NCBI GenBank assembly: GCA_910579675.1
Contig: CAJTUF010000017.1
Span: 4,320-68,319 of the forward strand
From: an uncultured Muribaculaceae bacterium
GTDB lineage: Bacteria; Bacteroidota; Bacteroidia; Bacteroidales; Muribaculaceae
Reading direction: 5' to 3'
Length of the DNA: 64,000 nt
Below the pieces are notes generated by a model. That model searched no databases. It was not told the origin of the DNA and saw only the letters and a program-made list of their open reading frames with translations. Shown piece by piece: positions 36,258 through 44,597 of this stretch. The position numbers were made by a program, and so were the translations under genes. Within the stretch, counting starts at the first letter, position 1. Each line of letters begins with the position of its first letter.

Positions 36258-36566
36258 TTAGGAATCGTAGTGTTGAGCCAGCGAAGATAGTTTTTCGCTT
36301 AGTGTGTTGTGGTTGTTGTCGGGGTTGGAGATGGAGATGTCTACGCTTTGCGGTTTGGGGTATACGTGTGTGGCGTAGCGTTCGGCGATGATCAGGCGGT
36401 CGCGTGGTTCGAGGCTTTTGAAGTCGGCTTCCATCTGTGGCGAACCGAGGTAGTTGTCGACGAATGCTTTGATGGCTTGGTTGTGGAGTGTCGTCCGTTT
36501 GTTTGGGGTGCCGGGTTTGCGTCCGCTTCCGGCTGGTTTGGGTGTTCCTTTTGTGAATTGGGGCAT
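36258..36566 (-). CDS. Small basic protein with GRKPGTPNK motif
   Basis: 102 residues from the ATG at 36566 (an in-frame start at 36596 adds 10). The N-terminus FTKGTPKPAGSGRKPGTPNKRT is a basic AT-hook-like motif found in small proteins of Bacteroidetes phages and integrated elements. The rest is helical (HNQAIKAFVDNYLGSP, LEPRDRLIIAERYATHVYPK) and recalls small terminase-associated or DUF5681-like proteins. It may be a remnant of a mobile element, but no integrase or other phage gene is near. Confidence 0.55.
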   Translation of the reverse strand: MPQFTKGTPKPAGSGRKPGTPNKRTTLHNQAIKAFVDNYLGSPQMEADFKSLEPRDRLIIAERYATHVYPKPQSVDISISNPDNNHNTLSEKLSSLAQHYDS

Positions 36567-36596
36567 AGCTTGTCGCAAGTTAAAATAGACAAGCAA

Positions 36597-37034
36597 AAGT
36601 ACATAAACATCCTGGGATTTTTACACCGGCAGAATAAAGAGGTCAAGGCCGGGCAGGGAGACGGCTTTGTCTGCAACTCTCAAGCTATGATAGTAAACTC
36701 CCCAAGCTGTATGCTAATGCAGGAAGATGGCTGAGGCCGAATACTGGTGTAGGAGGCTTACAGCTCACTGACAAGGAGCTTTATATGGATTCCATATAGG
36801 GCTCCTTATAATATTTGTTAGGCTAATGCGGTCGGCGATGCACATTGCTTAATTGCTTGAGTGCCTTCGGACCGGACAAATGTAGTGAGGGCAGCTCTGG
36901 TTGTAAGCGACTCGAGATACGTTATATCGCCTTTTTTATTAATTTTGCAGACAAGTCAGATTTGCGGGCTTTATAAGCTGACGTGGGTCAGGGGCTTTAT
37001 TCATCTTGATGTTGTTTTTTTTGATAAATGAGAT
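36597..37034. other. Intergenic stretch with one strong hairpin, no gene seen
   Basis: No convincing coding frame in about 440 bases. The notable feature is an inverted repeat with 16-base arms (36773-36788 and 36792-36807), two G-U pairs and a three-base loop, with no gene directly upstream on either strand for it to terminate. Near the right end is the -7 box of the META lipoprotein gene. Confidence 0.6.
36940..36947 (+). promoter_or_regulatory. -7 box (taattttg) of the META lipoprotein unit
   Basis: Exact match to TAnnTTTG, 88 bases before the ATG at 37035. No clear -33 partner. It probably drives the following run of plus-strand accessory genes. Confidence 0.6.
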
Positions 37035-37500
37035 ATGAATAAGATTTTGTCGCCACTCTATGCAGCAGCAATGGCATCGATGTCCCTGTGTGCATGTGTT
37101 GCGACCAATAGATCCGTCGATGGTGGAGAGAGCCTCACGACTGGCACCTCCGCAGGCTTGCTGGGCGATTGGTGTCTTGATTCTTTTCTCATCGACAGCG
37201 AGATGGCGCTATATGATGGCTCATCAGATTGTCAGTTGCAGTTTGACGAACCTGACAATAGCTTCAGTCTTTCAACCGACTGCAATATGATTGGAGGATG
37301 GTTTGGAACTCATAAACTACACCATCCGTTTAAAAAACATACCCGTCACCGAGATGGCTTGCGACAATATGACTGTTGATAAGAACATGCTGCGTCTGCT
37401 CAACGACTCTACCGTCTATGCCATTTGTCATGGCGACATTATTACCGTAAATGCTCCCAATATTGGGGCTGCCATATTTATTAAGCAGATTGAAGGATAG
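37035..37500 (+). pseudogene. META-domain (HslJ-like) lipoprotein, frameshifted
   Basis: The first frame (from 37035) encodes a lipoprotein signal with Cys19 or Cys21 and the first half of a META domain: LLGDWCLDSFLID, LQFDEPDNSFSLSTDCNMIGGWFG. After about 37310 it runs out of family sequence and stops at 37379. The frame shifted by +1 (through 37500) carries the second half: NYTIRLKNIPVTEMACDNM, RLLNDSTVYAICHGDIITV. Joined, they make one complete META domain, as in heat-shock lipoprotein HslJ. The break lies around 37290-37315 and is consistent with one extra base. It is a true pseudogene or a sequencing error. Confidence 0.75.
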
Positions 37501-37507
37501 ACCGACA

Positions 37508-37969
37508 ATGGATATGGAAATAATATCTCTGCGAAAGAGCCCGGAATACCTCGAACGGGCGATTGGATATTTTCAAGATAAGTGGGCAACCGAAGATTCT
37601 ATGGCTGTCTACGATGACTGCCTGCGCAACTGCATAAATGCTGCGGCACCGCTCCCGCAATGGTATCTTTTAGTTGATGACAACCGGATAATAGGTTGTG
37701 CCGGATTGGTGACAAATGATTTCAATTCCCGCATGGATCTATATCCATGGTTGGCGGCATTGTATGTAGAAGAGGATTGCCGTGGCAATGGCTATGGCAA
37801 AATGCTGATTGAACATGCAGTAAAGGACGCAGGATTGCTCGGGTTCAAAAACCTGTATCTATGCACCGATCATATTGGATTCTACGAGCGATTTGGTTTT
37901 GATTTCATAGGCTATTGCTATCATCCGTGGGGTGAGAAAACACAGATCTATCATTTGGAACTGACCTGA
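37508..37969 (+). CDS. GNAT family N-acetyltransferase
   Basis: 153 residues from the ATG at 37508 (37514 is also possible). The acetyl-CoA loop is represented by [27 protein letters not shown], followed by [22 protein letters not shown], which is standard for the fold. The acceptor is unknown. It begins 8 bases after the end of the broken META gene and probably shares its transcript. Confidence 0.85.
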   Translation: MDMEIISLRKSPEYLERAIGYFQDKWATEDSMAVYDDCLRNCINAAAPLPQWYLLVDDNRIIGCAGLVTNDFNSRMDLYPWLAALYVEEDCRGNGYGKMLIEHAVKDAGLLGFKNLYLCTDHIGFYERFGFDFIGYCYHPWGEKTQIYHLELT

Positions 37970-38011
37970 TTATTATAAGCAATAAAACCACAAACCGTGA
38001 GTATGCCATAT

Positions 38012-39193
38012 ATGAAAGCGACTAACAACGTCTTATCAGAATATGTCAGAATCATCCGGCAATTTATAAAATGCCATGCCGGAGAGGGGGATGCCGTCTC
38101 TGCACGGCAAGCAGTCGAGGCAATAACTCCTGCTGCCGAACATGGCGATGTCAAGGCTCAAATGCTTCTTGGACAATATTATTCGTGGGGGTATCACAAC
38201 GAGTGCGACAATCGGAAAGCTATCCATTGGTTTGAAAAGGCTGCCGACAACGGCAATGCCGAAGCCGCCATGCTAATCATGGAGATATACCGCAACGATT
38301 GCCCAGACGGCATAGAGGCAGAGCAACGAAAGGCGTTGATCTTGAAATGGCACAGACGTTGGCGCGATATATTGGCAACAAAGGCCGACAAGGGTTCGGT
38401 TGATGCAGCCAAGTCATTGATGAATCTGTATGTTGAGGATTGCCCTGAGGACGCAAATCCCGAAGAGGGTCTTGAAACAGCGCGGAAATGGTATGACCGT
38501 TGGATTGAGATATTGACGGCAAAGGCTGCAAAGGGCAACTTTGTGGATAAAATGAATCTTGCCGACATACTTCTGTATGCCGATGGCGTGCCGGAGGTGC
38601 TTTTGGATTGCTTCTCAGACGAAGATGATGAGCGTAGTCTGCGGCAAGCCATAAGACTGTATAGAGATATATCTGACAGCGACTGTGATGACTTCTTTAA
38701 GGCAGAAGCCTATTATAAAATGGGCATTGCCTATCACGATTTGGGTGATGAGAAAAAAGCGTTTACGTGTTTCAAGAAAGCCGCAAAACTGAATTGGCAC
38801 GAAGCGTATGCAAAAATAGGCGATGCCTACCGCTATGGCAATGGTGTTGTGCCGGACGATGATACGGCCCGAAAATGGTATCGGAAAGGTGCTGACGTTG
38901 GAGAAATCACAGCGACACTGAAACTTGCCGGATGCTACAAAAACGGCATCGGCGGCAAGCAGGACTATGAAAAGGCAATGATTGAATATCAGCATATAGC
39001 CGAGCGCATCAATGGCCGAGGTTTCAAGCATCAGGTCACCGGCATCGGAACAGCTTTATACGAACTCGGCGACATGTATCTCAATGGGCTTGGCGTTGAA
39101 GTCGATTTGCGCAAGGCATACGATTATTTCATCCTCGCTGCGAAGAAATGCAATAATTCTCAGGCTGAAGACAAATTAAACGAATTACTTTAG
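38012..39193 (+). CDS. Sel1-repeat protein (copy 1)
   Basis: 393 residues from the ATG at 38012 (38003 and a GTG at 37997 are alternatives), with no signal peptide. Sel1/TPR-like repeats are seen throughout: ADNGNAEAAMLI, the CFKKAAKLNWHEAYAKIGDAYRYG unit, DVGEITATLKLAGCYKNG, and a final MYLNGLGVEVDLRKAYDYF. Such proteins act as protein-interaction scaffolds. Its paralogue lies 0.4 kb downstream, with a DMP19-like gene between. The last unit shares 46 identical bases with the other copy, so the genes arose by recent duplication or exchange. Confidence 0.82.
   Translation: MKATNNVLSEYVRIIRQFIKCHAGEGDAVSARQAVEAITPAAEHGDVKAQMLLGQYYSWGYHNECDNRKAIHWFEKAADNGNAEAAMLIMEIYRNDCPDGIEAEQRKALILKWHRRWRDILATKADKGSVDAAKSLMNLYVEDCPEDANPEEGLETARKWYDRWIEILTAKAAKGNFVDKMNLADILLYADGVPEVLLDCFSDEDDERSLRQAIRLYRDISDSDCDDFFKAEAYYKMGIAYHDLGDEKKAFTCFKKAAKLNWHEAYAKIGDAYRYGNGVVPDDDTARKWYRKGADVGEITATLKLAGCYKNGIGGKQDYEKAMIEYQHIAERINGRGFKHQVTGIGTALYELGDMYLNGLGVEVDLRKAYDYFILAAKKCNNSQAEDKLNELL
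39086..39131 (+). repeat. 46-bp identical block, copy 1
   Basis: Identical over 46 bases to 40575-40620, in the C-terminal Sel1 unit of the two paralogues. Sequence on either side diverges. Confidence 0.9.
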
Positions 39194-39197
39194 GACT

Positions 39198-39557
39198 ATG
39201 TCAGAAAAAGATACTCTTTGGAACAGATTTATTGAAGAAATTTGCGACCGCGATGCGGAGACTCTTTCACCAATTCAGAAGAAAGCTGTGCTCTGTTTCT
39301 GGTATGATGCCGAGATGCAAAACGGAGGACATTCCGGCTATCTGGACTGTTATCCCGAAACTAACCCCGATGAACTGGAGGATGCCCTCCTGACTGTAGG
39401 CAATAAGGAAATGGCCGACAACTACCGCCAGGCAATCACCGATGGCGAAGAGGATGACTTTGAAGAAACTGACAATGCCTATTACGATTTCGAGCCTTCG
39501 CTATGCGACTGTCTTGAGGAATTTATATGGGTAAACAGGAATGTTATCTTTGACTAA
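39198..39557 (+). CDS. DMP19/DUF4375-like protein
   Basis: 119 residues, very acidic at the C-terminus. The FWYDAEMQNGGHSGYLDCYPE stretch and the following LxxVG pattern match the DMP19/DUF4375 family, whose members include a DNA-mimic protein of Neisseria and many uncharacterised proteins found beside Sel1, SUKH or immunity genes. It sits 4 bases after Sel1 copy 1 and 6 bases before copy 2. Role unknown; an immunity or regulatory function is speculation. Confidence 0.7.
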   Translation: MSEKDTLWNRFIEEICDRDAETLSPIQKKAVLCFWYDAEMQNGGHSGYLDCYPETNPDELEDALLTVGNKEMADNYRQAITDGEEDDFEETDNAYYDFEPSLCDCLEEFIWVNRNVIFD

Positions 39558-39563
39558 AGGCTT

Positions 39564-40700
39564 ATGAACAGCAAGAAACAATCCGAGTATCTCAAAATCA
39601 TAAAGCGGAGCATCGCTGATTTTGACGATCCGGAGCAGGCACTGTCGGCAGTCGAGGCGATAACGTCATCGGCTGAACGAGGCAATGTGCAGGCGCTATA
39701 TTGGCTCGGCATGTATTACTATACGTTCTACAGCGAGGATTCATCCCGATTTTTGCCATGGATGGAGAGAGCTGCGGATAATGGCAACCTGAAAGCTATA
39801 AAGTTTCTTGCCGACTATTACCGATTTATCTGCGACGACATTACCCCTGAGCCGAGAAAGGCATTGGGTCGGAAATGGATTTACCGGATGATAGATGTGT
39901 TGACGAAGAAAGCGGACAAGGGCGTGGTGAGCGCGACGAAATCCCTGATGAATCTTTATGTGCACGACCGTCCAGACGATATGACGGAAAAGGAAGGCCT
40001 GGAATCTGCCATGATGTGGTATGAGCGCCTGATAGATATATTGAGGGCAAAAGCCGAACATGGCACTCCCAAGGATAAGAAAAATCTTGCCGACACCCTG
40101 TCTTACGACTTGGGCGTGCCGGTCGAAATTGTCAGCTATCTGCCGGATCGTATGGATGAGGCTACTCGGCTATATGAGGAGCTTTCCACAGAGAAGAAGG
40201 ATGGTGCTTCATACGTCGATTTAGCACAAACATACCGCAGAGAAGGAAACGAAGAAAAAGCCCTCGATTGTTATATGAAGGCCGCAGAGATGGGCCATAC
40301 CGATGCATATTACAATGTGGCAAACGCATATCTCAATGGCGAAGGCGTGGAACGTAATTTCGACAAGGCGTTTGAGTGGTTCCAAAAAGCATCCGATAGC
40401 GGCGACACTTATGCCAAATTGAAATTGGCTGAATGCTACAAACGCGGTGCAGGATGCGAAAGGGATTACGCGGCGGCTATGACATTGTATCAGCAGGTGG
40501 CCGGCGATAAGAGATTGAAAAAGGATTCTTTCGCGGATGTGGCAGAGTATGAAATCGGCAATATGTATATGAAAGGGCTTGGCGTTGAAGTCGATTTGCG
40601 CAAGGCATACGATTATTTCAAACGCGCTGCCTCGCACAATAACCGCGCCGCCGAAAACGCGCTAAACAACAAAAAATTCCGCGACTTCTTCGGAAGATAA
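39564..40700 (+). CDS. Sel1-repeat protein (copy 2)
   Basis: 378 residues, paralogous to the product of 38012-39193 along its length: AVEAITSSAERGNVQALYWLGMYY near the start matches AVEAITPAAEHGDVKAQMLLGQYY in copy 1. Clear Sel1 units occur at CYMKAAEMGHTDAYYNVANAYLNGEGV, FQKASDSGDTYAKLKLAECYKRG and MYMKGLGVEVDLRKAYDYF. It has no signal peptide, so it is probably cytoplasmic. Partner and role unknown. Confidence 0.82.
   Translation: MNSKKQSEYLKIIKRSIADFDDPEQALSAVEAITSSAERGNVQALYWLGMYYYTFYSEDSSRFLPWMERAADNGNLKAIKFLADYYRFICDDITPEPRKALGRKWIYRMIDVLTKKADKGVVSATKSLMNLYVHDRPDDMTEKEGLESAMMWYERLIDILRAKAEHGTPKDKKNLADTLSYDLGVPVEIVSYLPDRMDEATRLYEELSTEKKDGASYVDLAQTYRREGNEEKALDCYMKAAEMGHTDAYYNVANAYLNGEGVERNFDKAFEWFQKASDSGDTYAKLKLAECYKRGAGCERDYAAAMTLYQQVAGDKRLKKDSFADVAEYEIGNMYMKGLGVEVDLRKAYDYFKRAASHNNRAAENALNNKKFRDFFGR
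40575..40620 (+). repeat. 46-bp identical block, copy 2
   Basis: Second copy of the 46-base block at 39086-39131; see the Sel1-repeat genes. Confidence 0.9.
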
Positions 40701-40708
40701 AGAAGACT

Positions 40709-40885
40709 ATGGCAAAACTGCAAATGCTGTCCTTTGAGGACGATGGCATTGTTGCACAGTGCATCAAGAAAGAATCAAATTATTGCGATGTGGCTCACTG
40801 TATGTATCCACTTACTCCCCGCAAGCGTGCCGCCGAAACCGACCAACCAGCCGGCTTAGGAATATGCTGGCGCATTTGTCACTGA
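40709..40885 (+). CDS. 58-codon ORF after Sel1 copy 2, possible gene fragment
   Basis: An ATG 8 bases after the Sel1 stop opens a 58-residue frame starting MAKLQMLSFEDDGIVAQC and containing five Cys and two His. Codon use is like the neighbours. It could be a small protein, or the first part of a broken gene: the rest of the space to 40968 has no continuation. No family is recognised. Confidence 0.35.
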   Translation: MAKLQMLSFEDDGIVAQCIKKESNYCDVAHCMYPLTPRKRAAETDQPAGLGICWRICH

Positions 40886-40968
40886 TGAGATGACCTTGAT
40901 GAGGCCGTCATGGCATCAAGCCGGGGCAGGGGGTGGCTATGGCATTTGCCCGGATAAAGATAAAGCTG

Positions 40969-40976
40969 TATCTTTG
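40969..40976 (+). promoter_or_regulatory. -7 box (tatctttg) of the inositol-phosphatase-like gene
   Basis: Fits TAnnTTTG, 48 bases before the ATG at 41024. It marks the end of the accessory run and the start of the next unit. Confidence 0.6.
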
Positions 40977-41023
40977 CAGCAAGCTGGGAGTAGATCCCGT
41001 TGACCAACATATTTATTACCCTT

Positions 41024-41827
41024 ATGACTTTTGGATATAATCGCGAGGAGATCCCTCAGGGGTATCACCATTTGCTTGATTCAGCTTTTGATATGGCTCT
41101 CGAGGCTGGTCGCATACATATGAACTACTTTCGTCGGAAGGGGTTGATCCAAGCGACCAAGCTCAACGACAGTGATGTGGTAACCATTGCCGATAAGGAG
41201 GCTGAGGCCGCGGTGCTCGCACATATACGCAGGGTATTTCCCGATCACGGAATCATATCAGAGGAGTCGGGCCGGGAACACGACGACCGTCCATGGCGAT
41301 GGGTGGTGGATCCACTCGACGGCACCACTAATTTTTCGATGGGGCTGCCGGCATTTTGTGTGTCGATAGCTCTGGAGCATAACCATGAGCCGGTGATTGG
41401 AGTGGTGTATGCCCCGTATCTTAATGAATGTTTCCACGCCGTGAAGGGTGTCGGTGCGTGGCTCAACGGCCATCCCATCCACTGCTCCGACAAGGCGGAG
41501 ATGTCGAAGGCTGTAGTGGCCACCGGTATGCCTTACGACCGCAAAGACAATCCCGACAACAACCTCGCAGAGATAAGCCGCGTGGCAATGTGCGTGCGTG
41601 GCGTCAGGCGGATGGGATCGGCTGCCATAGATCTATGCTACACGGCCGCCGGCTTTTTTGATGCATACTGGGAACTTAACCTAAACCGATGGGATGTGGC
41701 TGCAGGAGAGCTTATCGCCAAAGAAGCGGGAGCGGTGGTGGAGTCGATACGCACCGATCGCAATCACTCTGTCCTCGTCTCAAATCCACTGCTTGTCGGC
41801 GACATGCGCCGTGTGCTCATGCAATGA
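41024..41827 (+). CDS. Inositol monophosphatase family protein
   Basis: 267 residues from the ATG at 41024 (the frame also has a TTG at 41000). Lithium-sensitive phosphatase motifs are all there: DVVTIADKEAE, ISEESG (metal Glu), WVVDPLDGTTNF and the late NLNRWDVAAGELIAKEAGA. Bacterial members dephosphorylate inositol phosphate, histidinol phosphate, fructose-1,6-bisphosphate or NADP; the substrate cannot be read here. AlaX follows by 31 bases. Confidence 0.9.
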   Translation: MTFGYNREEIPQGYHHLLDSAFDMALEAGRIHMNYFRRKGLIQATKLNDSDVVTIADKEAEAAVLAHIRRVFPDHGIISEESGREHDDRPWRWVVDPLDGTTNFSMGLPAFCVSIALEHNHEPVIGVVYAPYLNECFHAVKGVGAWLNGHPIHCSDKAEMSKAVVATGMPYDRKDNPDNNLAEISRVAMCVRGVRRMGSAAIDLCYTAAGFFDAYWELNLNRWDVAAGELIAKEAGAVVESIRTDRNHSVLVSNPLLVGDMRRVLMQ

Positions 41828-41858
41828 TATTTGCCAATATTCTTAGAAACGATAATGT

Positions 41859-42317
41859 ATGGACAATCCTATATTAAACGAACATAACAAGCAAGAGCAT
41901 CCTCCGATGCACACTGCCGAGCATCTGCTCAATGGCGAGATGGCCCGTCGTTACGGCCATGGGCGTGCCTTCTCGGCCCATATAGAGCGCAAGAAGTCGA
42001 AGCTCGACTATCACTTGCCCGAGCCCCTGACCGACGGGGAGATCCTGTCGCTCGAAGACTATATCAATGGCATCATCGCCGAGGATGTGGAGGTGACAGA
42101 AGAGTATATCACGCAGGCCGAGGCTATGGACCGCTTCGACATGAGCCGTTTGCCAGAGGGGGCCTCCGACACTCTGAGGGTAGTCCATATAGGGCGCTAC
42201 GACCAGTGTCTCTGCGCCGGAACTCATGTGGGGCACACGGGCGAGATAGGTCACTTCCGCATCACCAGCAGCCGATGGGCCGAGGGGGTTCAGCGCCTCG
42301 TGTTCAAGCTCGGCTGA
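41859..42317 (+). CDS. AlaX-like alanyl-tRNA trans-editing protein
   Basis: 152 residues related to the editing domain of alanyl-tRNA synthetase. The zinc-binding HTAEH (His18, His22) and CAGTH (Cys119, His123) motifs are intact, along with GHFRITSS and the short basic core. Free-standing AlaX proteins hydrolyse Ser- or Gly-tRNA(Ala) to prevent mistranslation. The N-terminal beta-barrel domain found in larger AlaX forms is absent, so this is the short type. Confidence 0.85.
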   Translation: MDNPILNEHNKQEHPPMHTAEHLLNGEMARRYGHGRAFSAHIERKKSKLDYHLPEPLTDGEILSLEDYINGIIAEDVEVTEEYITQAEAMDRFDMSRLPEGASDTLRVVHIGRYDQCLCAGTHVGHTGEIGHFRITSSRWAEGVQRLVFKLG

Positions 42318-42360
42318 ATCGCCGCGCCCCGTTATGTGCCGGTGCGAAGATATTTTTTTG

Positions 42361-42368
42361 TAATTTTG
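42361..42368 (+). promoter_or_regulatory. -7 box (taattttg) of the EamA gene
   Basis: Exact TAnnTTTG match 68 bases upstream of the ATG at 42437. Confidence 0.6.
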
Positions 42369-42436
42369 CGCCGTGTTTCCCCTACAGTCCGACTATCCGG
42401 ATGCATATTGTCCGGCCAAGCGTGAGAAAGATATTT

Positions 42437-43360
42437 ATGAGTGATTTTAAGGTTAAGGGGCATCTGGCCATGCTGGGTGCCAACGTGATGTGGGGCCTTA
42501 TGGCTCCGATAGTGAAGATCGTGCTTGCCTCGGGAGTGGTGGCACCTCTTCTGTTGGTCGATTTTCGTATGGCAGGTGCGGCGGCCCTTTTTTGGCTCAC
42601 ATCGCTGTTCATGCCTCGGGAGCATGTCCCTCTCCCCGATCTGCTTCGCCTTTTTGGCGCCGGAATGCTCGGCGTGTTGTTCAATCAGGGATGTTTTATA
42701 GTGGGGGTGAGCCTCACCACTCCCGGCGAGGCATCGCTGGTCACCACTACTATGCCGATGTGGGTCATGCTTCTTGCGTGGCTTCTGCTCCGTGAGCCCA
42801 TTAGCCTTAAAAAAGCCGGAGGTATAGTGTTGGGAGCCTCCGGGGCGTTAATCCTCATGATGGGGTCGGCCTCCTCGTCTGATGTCTCGGCGCCCAATCC
42901 GGCTCTTGGCGACTTTGTCATCCTTATGGCTCAGTTGAGCTATGCGCTCTATCTCACCCTCTACCGCAACTTTATCCGGCGCTACTCGCTTGTCACCTTG
43001 ATGAAATGGATGTTTCTTTCAGCGTCGCTTATAGCCCTGCCAGTCACCTCACCGATCATTGCGGCCACCGATTGGGGCGCCATCACTCCGACCGATTGGC
43101 TCGGAGTGGCAGCCGTTGTTGTAGGAGCCACCTATATAGCCTATATATGTATCATGATCGGTCAGAAAAACCTGCGGCCCACTATTGTGGGTATGTACAA
43201 CTACGTGCAGCCCGTAATAGCCACGGCGGTGGGCATATGGCTCGGCCTCGACCATTTTACCCTGCTCAAGGCGGTAGCCGTTGTGCTTATATTCAGCGGA
43301 GTGTGGCTTGTGACCGTGAGTCGCTCCCTCGCCACCTCCCCCAAAGAGCAAGCCCGATAA
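42437..43360 (+). CDS. EamA/DMT family transporter
   Basis: 307 residues from the ATG at 42437, preceded by aaagatattt; the upstream ATG at 42401 is possible but adds a basic non-membrane stretch. About ten membrane helices in two EamA repeats are seen, the first ending SLTTPGEASLVTTTMPMWVMLLAWLLLREPI and the second ending MYNYVQPVIATAVGIWLGLD...VLIFSGVWLV. Members export amino acids, nucleobases and other metabolites; the substrate is not determinable. Confidence 0.88.
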   Translation: MSDFKVKGHLAMLGANVMWGLMAPIVKIVLASGVVAPLLLVDFRMAGAAALFWLTSLFMPREHVPLPDLLRLFGAGMLGVLFNQGCFIVGVSLTTPGEASLVTTTMPMWVMLLAWLLLREPISLKKAGGIVLGASGALILMMGSASSSDVSAPNPALGDFVILMAQLSYALYLTLYRNFIRRYSLVTLMKWMFLSASLIALPVTSPIIAATDWGAITPTDWLGVAAVVVGATYIAYICIMIGQKNLRPTIVGMYNYVQPVIATAVGIWLGLDHFTLLKAVAVVLIFSGVWLVTVSRSLATSPKEQAR

Positions 43361-43442
43361 ATGAGTCAGCTCCCCGGCGGAGGCCACTCAGCGCGTGTAG
43401 CATCTTTTCAGGAGTCTTGGCGGTTGGTCAATGTCTTTTTTG

Positions 43443-43450
43443 TAATTTTG
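43443..43450 (+). promoter_or_regulatory. -7 box (taattttg) of the TlpA-like gene
   Basis: Exact TAnnTTTG match 37 bases before the ATG at 43488. Confidence 0.6.
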
Positions 43451-43487
43451 CGGGCGATGGCGGGCAGATGTCTGCCGGATATTTGTC

Positions 43488-44579
43488 ATGAGAACTATTT
43501 TGAGCATAATAGCGGGGGCGGCTATCGCTGCCGCAAGCGGAGCGGGCGGCGATGGCTTCACCACCCGCATCGACATAGCCGGATTTCCGGACACCACTTT
43601 TATCCTCGCGCGCATCCACGATGGCGCCACTTATACCGACTGGAGCTTAGACACCATCTGCGTCATCGGCGGCAAGGCCGAGATCGCGGACACGAGCCGC
43701 GCGGCCGATCCGGCGAGGATGTATCTCTTTACCGACTCGGGCACCATCACCACTTATGTGCAGAATGGCCTGGAGGAAACCATATCGGGCACCGTTGCCG
43801 ATCTTGCCACCGCCTCTCTCACTTACGAAGGGGCCCCATGGAGCGATGATATGATGGTGTTCAACGACCAGATAGAGAGTCTGACCCTCCGGCTCATGCA
43901 GATGTCGAGGCGGTATGGGACGCTGACCCCTGATGAGCGGCGCGACTATTCCGTCATGGCCGACAGAGTGGATTCGCTCCAGACGGCATATTACAAGGAG
44001 CATCCAAATTCGTGGCACGCTCTGTCGCAGCTGGAGAGCGCCATGATGGATCTGCCCAAAGACGATCTCGGGGCGATTTATGGCGCATTGCTCCCGGAGC
44101 AGCGCGGCAGCCGCTACGGCGAGGCTATAAAGAGGTATCTCGATGTGACGACCATCGAACAGGGCGACAGCCTGAGCAGATTTAACATCGAATGCCGCGA
44201 CCAGCATGGGTGCATGGTCGATCTCATGGCGATCTCCGAGCCCTACATTCTGATTGATTTCTCGCAGGTCTACTGTGGGCCGTGCATAGCCGCTGCCAGA
44301 GAAATAGGAGAGATCAAGGATCGATATGCCGGCAAGGTGGCTTTTGTCAACTTCTCATGCGACGAAAGCGAACAGGAATGGCGCAAGGCCATAGGGCGCG
44401 ACAGCATCACATGGACTTCGCTCTACGACGGCCATGGCCCCGGCGGCCCGGTGTGCCTCAAATATAAGGTCAACAGCTATCCTACATTTTTCCTTTTCGG
44501 TCCCGACCGCACGCTGATCGAGCGCTCGGTTGGTTATGGCCCGGGAATGCTCGACAAGTGGCTCAAGAGCCTCGACTGA
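43488..44579 (+). CDS. Exported TlpA/thioredoxin-like protein
   Basis: 363 residues with a signal peptide (residues 1-20). Residues 20-230 are the helical and beta N-terminal region usual in Bacteroidetes TlpA-like proteins (DUF4369-like). The thioredoxin fold starts near 235 with the redox pair Cys263-Cys266 in VYCGPC and the cis-Pro region NSYPTFFLFGPDR. It acts in the periplasm as a disulfide reductase or oxidase, with unknown client. The convergent GH53 gene lies 18 bases beyond its stop. Confidence 0.87.
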   Translation: MRTILSIIAGAAIAAASGAGGDGFTTRIDIAGFPDTTFILARIHDGATYTDWSLDTICVIGGKAEIADTSRAADPARMYLFTDSGTITTYVQNGLEETISGTVADLATASLTYEGAPWSDDMMVFNDQIESLTLRLMQMSRRYGTLTPDERRDYSVMADRVDSLQTAYYKEHPNSWHALSQLESAMMDLPKDDLGAIYGALLPEQRGSRYGEAIKRYLDVTTIEQGDSLSRFNIECRDQHGCMVDLMAISEPYILIDFSQVYCGPCIAAAREIGEIKDRYAGKVAFVNFSCDESEQEWRKAIGRDSITWTSLYDGHGPGGPVCLKYKVNSYPTFFLFGPDRTLIERSVGYGPGMLDKWLKSLD

Positions 44580-44597
44580 CCCGCAACGCTATCACCG

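Noticed and set aside
36258..40885. Integrated mobile element
   Set aside because: No integrase, transposase, att repeats or conjugation genes were found. Accessory character is likely, but a specific element cannot be supported.
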